Shown here piece by piece: positions 1-6,406 of a DNA stretch of 6,876 bases; positions within the stretch are counted from its first letter, which is position 1; each line of letters begins with the position of its first letter. This DNA comes from Nitriliruptoraceae bacterium. Lineage in GTDB: Bacteria > Actinomycetota > Nitriliruptoria > Nitriliruptorales > Nitriliruptoraceae. A program made the position numbers and the translations under genes. The DNA lies in the NCBI GenBank assembly GCA_007118045.1, contig SKTG01000236.1, positions 1 to 6,876 of the forward strand, read 5' to 3'. The notes under the pieces are model-generated. The model was not told the origin of the DNA. It worked only from the letters and a program-made list of their open reading frames with translations, and did not search any database.

Positions 1-171
1 CGGACCCGGCCGCGTGCGTGTGGCCGCCCGGTCCGGGCCCCGGCTCGCGGGGGTGGCCGTGGGGCCGTAGGGTCCGGGCCGACGCCGCGCCGCGGCCGTA
101 CGCGGGTCGCGAGCCCGCCATCGACACCTCACGGCCACCCGCTGGCCCTCGCCGACCCCGCCGGATCCGAC
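1..171. other. Leader region upstream of the CCA-transferase gene, no supported gene
   Basis: Very GC-rich stretch before the first gene. The 10-mer GGTCCGGGCC occurs at 30-39 and again at 71-80. A TAnnnT hexamer (TAGGGT, 68-73) could be a -10 element for the downstream gene, but no recognisable -35 lies at the expected distance, so this is weak. On the minus strand a reading frame starting with ATG at 121 stays open to the window edge. It could be the start of a divergent gene, but its 40 residues are low-complexity and resemble no family I know, so I do not call it. Confidence 0.4.
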
Positions 172-1794
172 GTGACCGACGACGTGCTCACCACCGACCA
201 GGCCACCCAGCTCGGGCGGCTCGTCGACGTCTACCCCGAGGCGCGCGAGCTCGGGGAGCGCTTCGCGGCGGCCGGCCACGAGCTCTACCTGGTCGGTGGC
301 ACCGTCCGCGACACGCTGCTGGCGGGTGGCGACGCCGCCAGTCTCGAGCAGCTCGACCTCGACTTCGCCACCTCGGCGGCCCCGGAGGAGGTCGAGCGAC
401 TGCTGCGGCCGTGGGCCGACGCCATCTGGCTCACCGGCGCGGCGTTCGGGACCGTGTCGTGCCGGAGCCGAGGATCCGAGGGTCCGGGCCGCATCGTCGA
501 GATCACGACCTTCCGCGCCGACGAGTACACGCCGGGTTCGCGCCACCCCGACGTGACCTACGGCACCTCGATCGAGGAGGACCTCGCGCGCAGGGACCTC
601 ACCGTCAACGCGATGGCGGTCCAGGTGCCCGCGTTCCGGTTCGTCGACCCGTTCGGTGGCCTCAAGGACCTCCACACCCGTGCGCTGCGGACCCCGATCG
701 ACCCGCAGCTGTCCTTCGGCGACGACCCGTTGCGGATGCTGCGGCTCGCGCGCTTCGCCGCCGTGCTCGATGCGGCGCCGGCCGAGGCGGCCGAGGCCGC
801 CGCGCTGGCCATGTCGGACCAGCTGGCCACCGTGTCGGCGGAACGGATCCGCGACGAGCTGGTCAAGCTGATAGAGGCTCGGGCACCCCGGCGCGGCATC
901 GAGCTGCTCCTGCGCACCGGCCTGGCGGATCACGTGCTCCCCGAGTTCGCCGAGCTGCGTCACTGCCACGATCCGATGCACCGTCACAAGGACGTCGAGG
1001 CGCACACCCTCGCGGTGCTCGACAACGCCATCGCGCTGGAGGAGGACGGTCCCGACCTCGTCCTGCGGCTCGCGGCGGTGATGCACGACGTCGGCAAGCC
1101 GGCCACCCGCGAGATCCACGGCGACGGGACCGTGACCTTCCACCACCACGACGTGGTCGGTGCGCGCATGACCCGGGCACGGTTGCGTGAGCTGCGGTTC
1201 GACAAGCGGACGATCAAGGACGTCAGCGAGCTGGTGCGCATGCACCTGCGCTTCCACACCTACAAGCAGGGCTGGACCGACGCGGCCGTCCGCCGGTACG
1301 TGCGTGACGCCGGTCACCTCTACGGGCGGCTCAACGCCCTCACCCGCGCCGACGTGACCACCGGCAACGCACGCAAGGCCGCCCGTATCCAGCGACGCGT
1401 GGACGAGCTCGAGCGCCGGGCCGCGCAGCTGCGCGAGCAGGAGGAGATGGAGGCGGTCCGGCCAGCCGTCGACGGCAACGCCATCATGCGCCACCTCGGG
1501 ATCGCTCCCGGTCCCGCGGTCGGGGAGGCCTGGCAGCATCTGCTGGAGCTGCGCCTCGAACGCGGGCCGATGAGCGAGGAGCAGGCCCTGGCCGCGCTCG
1601 ACGAGTGGGCCGCCTCCCGTCCGGAGCTCGATGGCGAGGCCGCAGGAGACGGTCCGGACGGGGGCGCCCCCGAGGAGGACGGCCCGGACGGGGTCGCCCC
1701 CGAGGAGGACGGCCCGGACGGGGACGCCGAGGACGTCGACCGTCGCCACGGGGGGCCGGGTGGCCCGGCTTCGCGTGGGGACCCCGAGCGGTGA
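172..1794 (+). CDS. cca: CCA-adding tRNA nucleotidyltransferase with HD domain
   Basis: Adds or repairs the 3'-terminal CCA of tRNAs from CTP and ATP in the cytoplasm. The 540-residue protein shows the class II nucleotidyltransferase signature: LVGGTVRD at 40-47, metal-binding Asp62 and Asp64 in LDLDFAT, and the RRDLTVNAM motif at 140-148. FVDPFGGLKDL (157-167) and GDDPLRMLRLARFA (183-196) follow. An HD-type phosphohydrolase domain comes next, with MHDVGKP at 304-310 and HHD at 325-327. The actinobacterial form is often called PcnA although it is a CCA transferase, not a poly(A) polymerase. The start is GTG at 172; no strong ribosome-binding site is visible, but the conserved core begins about 35 residues in, as expected. 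The C-terminal tail from about residue 485 is acidic, Gly/Pro/Asp-rich, contains a 10-residue repeat and is probably disordered. The stop overlaps the next gene's start in GTGA. Confidence 0.95.
   Translation: MTDDVLTTDQATQLGRLVDVYPEARELGERFAAAGHELYLVGGTVRDTLLAGGDAASLEQLDLDFATSAAPEEVERLLRPWADAIWLTGAAFGTVSCRSRGSEGPGRIVEITTFRADEYTPGSRHPDVTYGTSIEEDLARRDLTVNAMAVQVPAFRFVDPFGGLKDLHTRALRTPIDPQLSFGDDPLRMLRLARFAAVLDAAPAEAAEAAALAMSDQLATVSAERIRDELVKLIEARAPRRGIELLLRTGLADHVLPEFAELRHCHDPMHRHKDVEAHTLAVLDNAIALEEDGPDLVLRLAAVMHDVGKPATREIHGDGTVTFHHHDVVGARMTRARLRELRFDKRTIKDVSELVRMHLRFHTYKQGWTDAAVRRYVRDAGHLYGRLNALTRADVTTGNARKAARIQRRVDELERRAAQLREQEEMEAVRPAVDGNAIMRHLGIAPGPAVGEAWQHLLELRLERGPMSEEQALAALDEWAASRPELDGEAAGDGPDGGAPEEDGPDGVAPEEDGPDGDAEDVDRRHGGPGGPASRGDPER
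1651..1740 (+). repeat. Three 30-bp tandem repeats in the 3' end of cca
   Basis: Three head-to-tail units lie at 1651-1680, 1681-1710 and 1711-1740. Units 1 and 2 differ at only two positions; unit 3 matches well in its first half and then drifts. The period is ten codons, so the repeat encodes GPDGGAPEED, GPDGVAPEED and GPDGDAEDVD without disturbing the frame (residues 494-523). It lies beyond all conserved domains of the enzyme. The near identity of units 1 and 2 suggests a fairly recent duplication by slippage or unequal exchange. Confidence 0.9.
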
Positions 1795-2609
1795 GCCTGT
1801 CCGCTCCCCGACCGTCATCCTGGCGCGACCACCGGGACGCGCCCGTGACGGCCCCGGAACCGCCCGGTGCGGGGGACCCGGCCTTCTACGTCCCGATCGG
1901 CCGGTTCCAGGGCGCCAGCTACGCGCGCAACGCGTTCACCAAGGGCACCGAGGAGGAGGTCGGGGCGTTGCGCGACCTGCTCGACCTGCGGCCGGGTGAC
2001 CGGCTGCTCGACGTGGGGTGCGGCGACGGCCGTCACGCGCGTCGGCTTGCCGGGCAGGGCGTGCACGTGACCGGCGTCGACGTCTCAGCGGAGCTGATCG
2101 CGGCCGGCCGCGCCGCTGCCGGGGACGAGGGCGTCGAGGTGACCTGGCACTGCGGCGACGCACGGGAGCTGCGCTCGGTGCTCGGCGATCGTTCGGCTGG
2201 CTTCGACGTCGTGTGGTCGTTGTGCCAGGGGGCGCTCGGTACCTCCGCCACCGTCGATCCGCTGGTGGCCGCGGAGCTGGCGGCCGTCGTGCGTCCCGGC
2301 GGCCGCGTCGTGGTCACGCTCTTCCACGCCCTGTTCGCGGCGCGACACCTCGCGCCGGGCGACGCCTTCGATCCGGTGCACCTCGTCCACCACCAGGTGA
2401 GCGAGGTGCGCGGCCCGGACCACGCCCGGGCGTCGTTCGACCTGTGGACCGCGGCGTACACGGTCCGGGAGGGCGCGGCGTTGCTCGAGGACGTCGGGCT
2501 CGAGGTGGTGGACGTCCGCGGTGTCGAACCCGGGGCCTACGGCCGGCGCGCTCCCGGTGAGGTCGCCCTCGACGATCCCGAGCTGCTGTTCGTCGCCGCG
2601 CGTCCGTGA
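1791..2609 (+). CDS. Class I SAM-dependent methyltransferase, substrate unknown
   Basis: A Rossmann-fold methyltransferase of 272 residues. Motif I is LLDVGCGDG at 72-80. The acidic residue expected to hold the SAM ribose is Asp97 in VTGVDVS. CGDAREL (121-127) is the motif II region, FDVVWSL (138-144) the beta-4 region, and VVRPGGRVVV (166-175) the usual post-motif strand. The conserved-looking part opens with FYVPIGRFQ at about residue 32. The GTG at 1791 overlaps the preceding stop codon (GTGA), suggesting translational coupling. A second in-frame GTG at 1845, giving a protein of 254 residues beginning MTAPEPPG, is a real alternative because the first 18 residues show nothing conserved. Nothing in the sequence identifies the substrate. 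Pairing with a tRNA-maturation enzyme might hint at RNA, but this is only inference. The 3' end overlaps the convergent sodX frame by 73 bp. Confidence 0.88.
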   Translation: MSLSAPRPSSWRDHRDAPVTAPEPPGAGDPAFYVPIGRFQGASYARNAFTKGTEEEVGALRDLLDLRPGDRLLDVGCGDGRHARRLAGQGVHVTGVDVSAELIAAGRAAAGDEGVEVTWHCGDARELRSVLGDRSAGFDVVWSLCQGALGTSATVDPLVAAELAAVVRPGGRVVVTLFHALFAARHLAPGDAFDPVHLVHHQVSEVRGPDHARASFDLWTAAYTVREGAALLEDVGLEVVDVRGVEPGAYGRRAPGEVALDDPELLFVAARP

Positions 2610-3022
2610 GGGTCCGTAGGGGCCGCTCGCCGCGCGTGCAGCGGGGTCCGCAGGTCCGGCCACCGTGCGATCACGAGCCGCCGCAACGCGGCCCGGGGGA
2701 CGGGGCCCCAGTGGCGACCGTCGGTGGAGCGGTCCGGGGCGTCCCCGCGGACATCGACGCGTCCACGCGCATGGATCGCGTGCACCCGCTTGACCACCCG
2801 GTGGGTCGGGTCGGTCGGGTCGGCCACGACGACGACGTGGCCGACGCGGTAGGTGCCGGGCGGCACGGGCAACGTCAACAGCACGTCCCCGGGCCACATC
2901 GCGGGCTCCATCGAGCCGCCGGCGACGCGTACCAGCGAGCGGTTGAGCGACACCGCGAGCAGCTCGGCGAGCAGCGCGATCGCGATCACCCGCGCGGCGC
3001 GCCGACTGCGAGCCGTTCGCAA
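2537..3022 (-). CDS. sodX: Nickel-type superoxide dismutase maturation protease (S26 signal-peptidase-like)
   Basis: A small membrane-anchored serine/lysine protease expected to remove the SodN leader so that the new N-terminal His can bind nickel. With the TTG start at 3022 the protein has 161 residues. A basic stretch (RTARSRRAAR) is followed by one hydrophobic segment at about 12-26. The S26 nucleophile box GGSMEPAMWPGD comes next with Ser37, then the GHVVVVADP strand and catalytic Lys78 in THRVVKRV. RGDAPDRSTDGRHWGPVP (92-109) is typical of the family. Its identity is supported by sodN lying divergently beside it. The start is uncertain: GTG at 2989 (150 residues, losing the basic part) is an alternative, and neither has a visible Shine-Dalgarno sequence. 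The frame stays open further upstream into sodN, but that part is low-complexity and would cross the sodN promoter. The poorly conserved C-terminal tail runs 73 bp into the convergent methyltransferase gene. Confidence 0.87.
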   Translation of the reverse strand: MRTARSRRAARVIAIALLAELLAVSLNRSLVRVAGGSMEPAMWPGDVLLTLPVPPGTYRVGHVVVVADPTDPTHRVVKRVHAIHARGRVDVRGDAPDRSTDGRHWGPVPRAALRRLVIARWPDLRTPLHARRAAPTDPHGRAATNSSSGSSRATSPGARRP

Positions 3023-3094
3023 CGCACGGGGGGTACGGGCGGGTGATCGGGTGTGGTGCGGGCCGGCCGGTCGTCGGGGTGTCGGACGGCCACG

Positions 3095-3121
3095 TTGCCG
3101 GGGCCCGAGGCTCGTTATGCT
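3095..3121 (+). promoter_or_regulatory. Possible sodN promoter
   Basis: TATGCT at 3116-3121 fits the actinobacterial -10 pattern TAnnnT, and TTGCCG at 3095-3100 is a partial -35 match. The 15-bp spacer is shorter than the usual 17-18, so the -35 assignment is weak. Transcription from here would give a 5' leader of roughly 25-30 bases before sodN. I see no clear operator palindrome in the region. Confidence 0.35.
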
Positions 3122-3143
3122 CGCCGGCGACAACCGCCGACGT

Positions 3144-3149
3144 GAGGAA
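3144..3149 (+). promoter_or_regulatory. Ribosome-binding site of sodN
   Basis: GAGGAA lies six bases before the ATG at 3156. This is the clearest Shine-Dalgarno sequence in the window and fixes the sodN start, excluding the longer in-frame starts upstream at 2853 onward. Confidence 0.8.
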
Positions 3150-3155
3150 CGATCC

Positions 3156-3593
3156 ATGCGACTGAAGTCCCTTCTCGACGCGCTGAACCCGGTCCGTGAC
3201 CTGACCACCGTCGACGCGCACTGCGACCTGATGTGCGGGGTGTACTACCCGGAGCAGGCCCGCATCGAGGCCGAGTCGGTGTACCAGTCCGCGGTCAAGT
3301 ACCAGGACTCCGACGACGAGACCTTCCGCACCCGCGCCCTGCTGATCAAGGAGGAGCGCGCGGAGCTGGTCAAGCACCACCTGTCCGTGCTGTGGACCGA
3401 CTACTTCAAGCCCCACCACCTCGAGGACCACCCGGACCTGCACGAGAAGTTCTGGCACGCGATCAAGGCCGCGGGGGACGCCAAGAAGACGATGGACCCC
3501 AAGGCCGGCGAGGACCTGCTCGCCAAGATCGACGAGATCGCCGCGATCTTCTGGCAGACCAAGGGCGGCAAGCCGGACTGGCTGACCAGCTGA
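3156..3593 (+). CDS. sodN: Nickel superoxide dismutase precursor
   Basis: Converts superoxide to oxygen and hydrogen peroxide at a single Ni site; known members are cytoplasmic homohexamers. The precursor has 145 residues. A 21-residue leader ending in DA precedes His22, which becomes His1 of a 124-residue mature enzyme, slightly longer than the about 117 residues of the Streptomyces protein. The nickel hook is HCDLMCGVY (22-30), supplying the His1 amine and imidazole plus Cys2 and Cys6. In mature numbering Tyr9, Glu17 (in ARIEAES), Arg47 (in IKEERAEL) and Tyr62 (in LWTDYFKP) are all present and in register without gaps. Two hook-region changes stand out against the Streptomyces sequence as I remember it: Met for Pro at position 5 and Tyr for Asp at position 10. 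The ATG is supported by GAGGAA six bases upstream. sodX is divergent, and a strong palindrome follows the stop. Confidence 0.96.
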   Translation: MRLKSLLDALNPVRDLTTVDAHCDLMCGVYYPEQARIEAESVYQSAVKYQDSDDETFRTRALLIKEERAELVKHHLSVLWTDYFKPHHLEDHPDLHEKFWHAIKAAGDAKKTMDPKAGEDLLAKIDEIAAIFWQTKGGKPDWLTS

Positions 3594-3634
3594 CACCCAC
3601 GCGCGAGCAGCTCGCGAGGATGCGAGCGCACGGA

Positions 3635-3664
3635 CCGACGACCCCGCCGCGGCGGGGTCGTCGG
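3635..3664. terminator. Perfect 30-bp palindrome, probable terminator after sodN
   Basis: An uninterrupted inverted repeat with 15-bp arms centred between 3649 and 3650 (core ACCCCGCCGCGGCGGGGT). As RNA it could form a stem of about 13 bp, almost all G-C, around a four-base loop. It begins about 41 bases after the sodN stop and ends 26 bases before the next gene. No T-run follows, so it would be a U-less actinobacterial-type terminator or an RNA-stabilising 3' hairpin. A smaller hairpin (CGCGAG-CAG-CTCGCG, 3602-3616) lies just upstream. Confidence 0.65.
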
Positions 3665-3690
3665 GCGCCAGCGAGGGCGGGGAGCCGCGG

Positions 3691-4140
3691 GTGAGCACCG
3701 GTCCGTCCCGTCGCAGCCACCCCTTCGGTCGGGCCGCCAACTGGCTGGTGGTCGGTGGGGTGTCCCTGAGCCTGATCCAGTCGGTGGTCGTGGCCCTCGC
3801 CGCGTTCGCCGCGCCGCTCACGGAGGGCTTCGAGGTCGAGGGCCCGCGGCTGCTCGGATGGCTGGTCCTCGGCGTCGGCATCCCGCTGGCCTTCGCGTGG
3901 CTCGCCGTCCGAGCCCTGCGCCGGTGGTGGCGGCGGTCGATCACCGTGTTGCGGCCCGTGGCCTGGGTCGGGGCCATCTCCATCCCCGCCACCCTGCTGC
4001 TGATGGTCCCGCTCGGCGAGGAGACCATGATCCCGATCGGCTACCTGCCGGCGGGCGTGATGGCCCTGACCGGAGCGTTCCTGGCCAGGCCGAACGTCGA
4101 AGCGGCCCGGCGCGAGGGGCGGGGCGGGCTCAGCTCGTGA
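3691..4140 (+). CDS. Four-helix membrane protein of unknown function
   Basis: I do not recognise a family. The 149-residue protein has four likely membrane segments at about 18-41, 54-75, 88-107 and 115-131. A basic loop (RALRRWWRRS, 74-83) lies between helices 2 and 3, and the positive-inside rule would place it in the cytoplasm along with the basic N-terminus. The C-terminus is short, hydrophilic and rich in Arg and Gly. No catalytic or ligand-binding motif is apparent. The GTG start has GGGGAG a few bases upstream. It lies 97 bp after sodN on the same strand, but the palindrome between them argues against a simple operon, so a role in superoxide or nickel handling should not be assumed. 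Its last 11 bases overlap the end of the convergent peptidase gene. Confidence 0.75.
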   Translation: MSTGPSRRSHPFGRAANWLVVGGVSLSLIQSVVVALAAFAAPLTEGFEVEGPRLLGWLVLGVGIPLAFAWLAVRALRRWWRRSITVLRPVAWVGAISIPATLLLMVPLGEETMIPIGYLPAGVMALTGAFLARPNVEAARREGRGGLSS

Positions 4141-6289
4141 CGCGCAGCCCGAGGTGGGCGGCGTGGAAGGCCAGCACGTCGGCCCGTTCCTCCACGAGCT
4201 TGTGCACCGGCTTGCCCGCCCCGTGCCCGGCCGAGGTGTCGATGCGCAGCAGGATCGGCGTGTCGCCAGCCTGGGCCCGCTGCAGCGCCGAGGCGAACTT
4301 GTAGGAGTGGGCCGGCACGACGCGGTCGTCCGTGTCGCCCGTCGTCACCAGCGTCGCGGGGTAGGCGACCCCGTCACGGACGCGGTGGTAGGGCGAGTAG
4401 CGCAGCAGGACGGCGAGATCGTCCGCATCCTCGGGGTCGCCGAAGTCCGAGGTCCACGCCCACCCGATCGTGAAGCGGTGGAACCGGATCGCGTCGAGCA
4501 CACCGACCTCGGGGACGGCGGAGGCGAACGCATCGGGCTCCTGGGTGATGCAGGCACCGACCAGGAGGCCACCGTTCGAGCGCCCCTCGATGCCGAGGTG
4601 ACGCGGCGCGGACCACACGGCGTCGGGGTCGGTCCCCGCCGTCCTGGCCTCGGCCGTGACCCGGTCCCGCCGGCGCCCGGTCAGCCAGGCGGCGCACGCG
4701 AGCGCGTCGTCGAAGACGTGCTGCTTGTTGGCCAGCCTGCCGTCGTCGTGCCAGGTCCGGCCGTACTCGCCGCCACCGCGCAGGCAGGCGACGGCCAGCA
4801 CGCCGCCGGCGTCGACCCAGGCCCGCCACGCAGGCCGGAACGTTGGGGTGACGGGGATGTCGAACCCGCCGTAACCCCACAGCACGGTCGGGCGCGCACC
4901 GTCGGGCGTGACCTCGGGTCGGTGCAGGACGAACAGCGGCACGGCGACGTCAGCGTGGCGGACGAGCACCTGCTCGACGACGACGTCGTCGGCGTCCGGG
5001 TCGCGCCGGTCGTCCTCGACCGGGGTCACCGAGCCGTCGGCCGGCACCGCGCGCTGGATCCGGACGGGCCGGTCGAACGACTCCACGGCGAGGTGGAGGA
5101 CGTGGTCGTGCCGGCCGCCGGCGGCAGCCACGACCGTGACCGCACCGGGCAGCGGCAGCGTGTCCGCGTGCGCGCCGGACCGCGGGTCGTGCACGTCGAG
5201 CCGAGCGGTGGCGTGGTGCAGCCGGCGGCAGACGAGCCACCCGGGGTCGTCGGGTCCGGCGGCGCCCAGGAGCTCGGCGCCCTCGAGCCGGTCCGGCGCC
5301 TCGGCGACGAGCTCCCGTCGGCGTGCCGGATCGGCCAGGTCGACGGCCAGCACCCGACCGAGCGGTGCACCGGCGTCGGTGACGACCACCAGCTCACCGT
5401 CCAGGACCCCGAGCGGGGTGTAGCGCGCGTCGCCTTCGTCGAGCAGCGGCACGATCTCGCCGATGGTCCCGTCGGTGATCGGGGCGACGTGCACCCGGGT
5501 GGTCGGGTCGGTGCCGCGATGCACCGTGAGCAGCAGCCAACGACCGTCGTGGCTGACCTCCGGGAAGAACCCCCACTCCGGCTGGTCCGGCCGCGCGTGG
5601 ACCACGGGGTCGTCCCCCTGTGGTGTGCCCAGACGGTGCAGCCGGAGCCGTTGGTCGCGGACGGCGGCGGCGTGCTCGTGGCCCTCCTCGGGCGGGTCGT
5701 AGGCGGTGTAGACGAAGGCCGAGCCGTCCGGTAGCCAGGCCGCGTCGCCGAACTTCGACCACCGCACCTCGTCGTCGTGGAAACGCCCCGTGGCGGTCTC
5801 CACGACCGACCAGGTGACCCAGTCCGACCCGGCGTCCGAGCGACCGATCGCGACCCGGTCGCCGGCGTGGGTGGCCACGGCCCCGGTCAGCGACGCCGTG
5901 CCGTCGGCGGTCCAGGTGTTCGGGTCGACCAGGGGCCTCCAGGCACGTGCCGGCGGCACGTCGGCAGCGACGTCGCCGACGGGGGCCGCCCACAACACGT
6001 CCTGGTCCTGCCGCCCGTCGTTGTGCCGCTGGAACCACCAGCCGCCACGACGCCAGGGGACGCCCCGACGGGGGTGGCCCCAGAGAGCCCGCAGTCGTGC
6101 ACGGAAGGGGTCGCGCGCGGGGAGCGTGGCGAGGTGCTCGGCGCTGGCGGCGTTCTGGGCGGTGACGAACGCCCGCACCTCGGGGTCGCCGGCCGGCCGT
6201 TCCAGCCAGCGGTAGGGGTCGGCCACCGCGTGACCGTGCAGCTGCTCGACGAGCTCCTCCCGGCGGACGGGCGGTGGCGAGGTGGTCAT
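4130..6289 (-). CDS. Prolyl oligopeptidase, family S9A
   Basis: A serine peptidase that cleaves short peptides after proline. The 719 residues match the usual family length of about 700. The N-terminal part (DPYRWLE at 24-30) and the central seven-bladed propeller region (about 70-430) lead into the alpha/beta-hydrolase domain. Catalytic Ser571 sits in GRSNGG, Asp654 in DTDDRVVP and His689 in SAGHGAGKP. Residues matching known substrate-site positions of the pig enzyme are present: Tyr473 in WGYGGF, Trp612 in FTIGWAW, and Arg656. There is no signal peptide, so it should be cytoplasmic. The ATG at 6289 is preceded by GGAG with a five-base spacer. The frame runs open far upstream, but that part is antisense to the next gene. 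The residue before the nucleophile is Arg rather than the Gly of the pig enzyme; the GxSxG pattern is kept. The triad looks intact, so it should be active. Confidence 0.95.
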   Translation of the reverse strand: MTTSPPPVRREELVEQLHGHAVADPYRWLERPAGDPEVRAFVTAQNAASAEHLATLPARDPFRARLRALWGHPRRGVPWRRGGWWFQRHNDGRQDQDVLWAAPVGDVAADVPPARAWRPLVDPNTWTADGTASLTGAVATHAGDRVAIGRSDAGSDWVTWSVVETATGRFHDDEVRWSKFGDAAWLPDGSAFVYTAYDPPEEGHEHAAAVRDQRLRLHRLGTPQGDDPVVHARPDQPEWGFFPEVSHDGRWLLLTVHRGTDPTTRVHVAPITDGTIGEIVPLLDEGDARYTPLGVLDGELVVVTDAGAPLGRVLAVDLADPARRRELVAEAPDRLEGAELLGAAGPDDPGWLVCRRLHHATARLDVHDPRSGAHADTLPLPGAVTVVAAAGGRHDHVLHLAVESFDRPVRIQRAVPADGSVTPVEDDRRDPDADDVVVEQVLVRHADVAVPLFVLHRPEVTPDGARPTVLWGYGGFDIPVTPTFRPAWRAWVDAGGVLAVACLRGGGEYGRTWHDDGRLANKQHVFDDALACAAWLTGRRRDRVTAEARTAGTDPDAVWSAPRHLGIEGRSNGGLLVGACITQEPDAFASAVPEVGVLDAIRFHRFTIGWAWTSDFGDPEDADDLAVLLRYSPYHRVRDGVAYPATLVTTGDTDDRVVPAHSYKFASALQRAQAGDTPILLRIDTSAGHGAGKPVHKLVEERADVLAFHAAHLGLRVTS

Positions 6290-6406
6290 GCGCACTCCGT
6301 GGCGGTGCCGGCGGCCCGGTGGCGGCGCGACGCTACCGGTGCGGGCCCGGGGAGCCGGGCGTACCCTGAGCCGACCGGCGTCCGGGCCCCCGGAGGCCAC
6401 GCGTGG
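6290..6406. promoter_or_regulatory. Divergent promoter region between the peptidase and DUF5318 genes
   Basis: This 117-bp gap must serve both outward-facing genes. TACCCT at 6362-6367 on the plus strand is a TAnnnT -10 candidate for the DUF5318 gene. TAGCGT, read on the minus strand from 6335 to 6330, is one for the peptidase and would give a leader of about 30 bases. Neither has a convincing -35 hexamer. GGAGG at 6392-6396 is the ribosome-binding site for the plus-strand gene, ten bases before its ATG. Confidence 0.4.

Noticed and set aside
30..80. GGTCCGGGCC repeated at 30-39 and 71-80 as a possible operator
   Set aside because: The same 10-mer also occurs inside cca at 481-490, so it is probably a result of base composition.
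18..1190. Plus-strand frame of 390 codons over the first gene
   Set aside because: It is extremely Arg/Pro/Ala-rich and overlaps the CCA transferase in another frame; it has no domain signature.
1605..1790. Upstream extension of the methyltransferase into the cca tail
   Set aside because: In this frame the repeats read as Arg/Gly/Pro strings; the extension lies wholly inside the cca coding sequence. Starts at 1791 or 1845 are more plausible.
3023..3208. Longer sodX starts, including an ATG at 3157 that overlaps the sodN start
   Set aside because: The added residues are low-complexity, and the gene would cross the sodN promoter, ribosome-binding site and start codon. The family core needs none of this.
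2085..4028. Long minus-strand frame of 647 codons
   Set aside because: It is antisense to sodN, the membrane-protein gene and the methyltransferase, all of which have clear protein signatures or good start signals. Its translation is low-complexity and matches no family; long spurious frames are expected at this GC content.
4154..5734. Plus-strand frame of 526 codons opposite the prolyl oligopeptidase
   Set aside because: The minus strand encodes a complete peptidase with an intact catalytic triad; the plus-strand frame is its GC-rich shadow with no recognisable motif.
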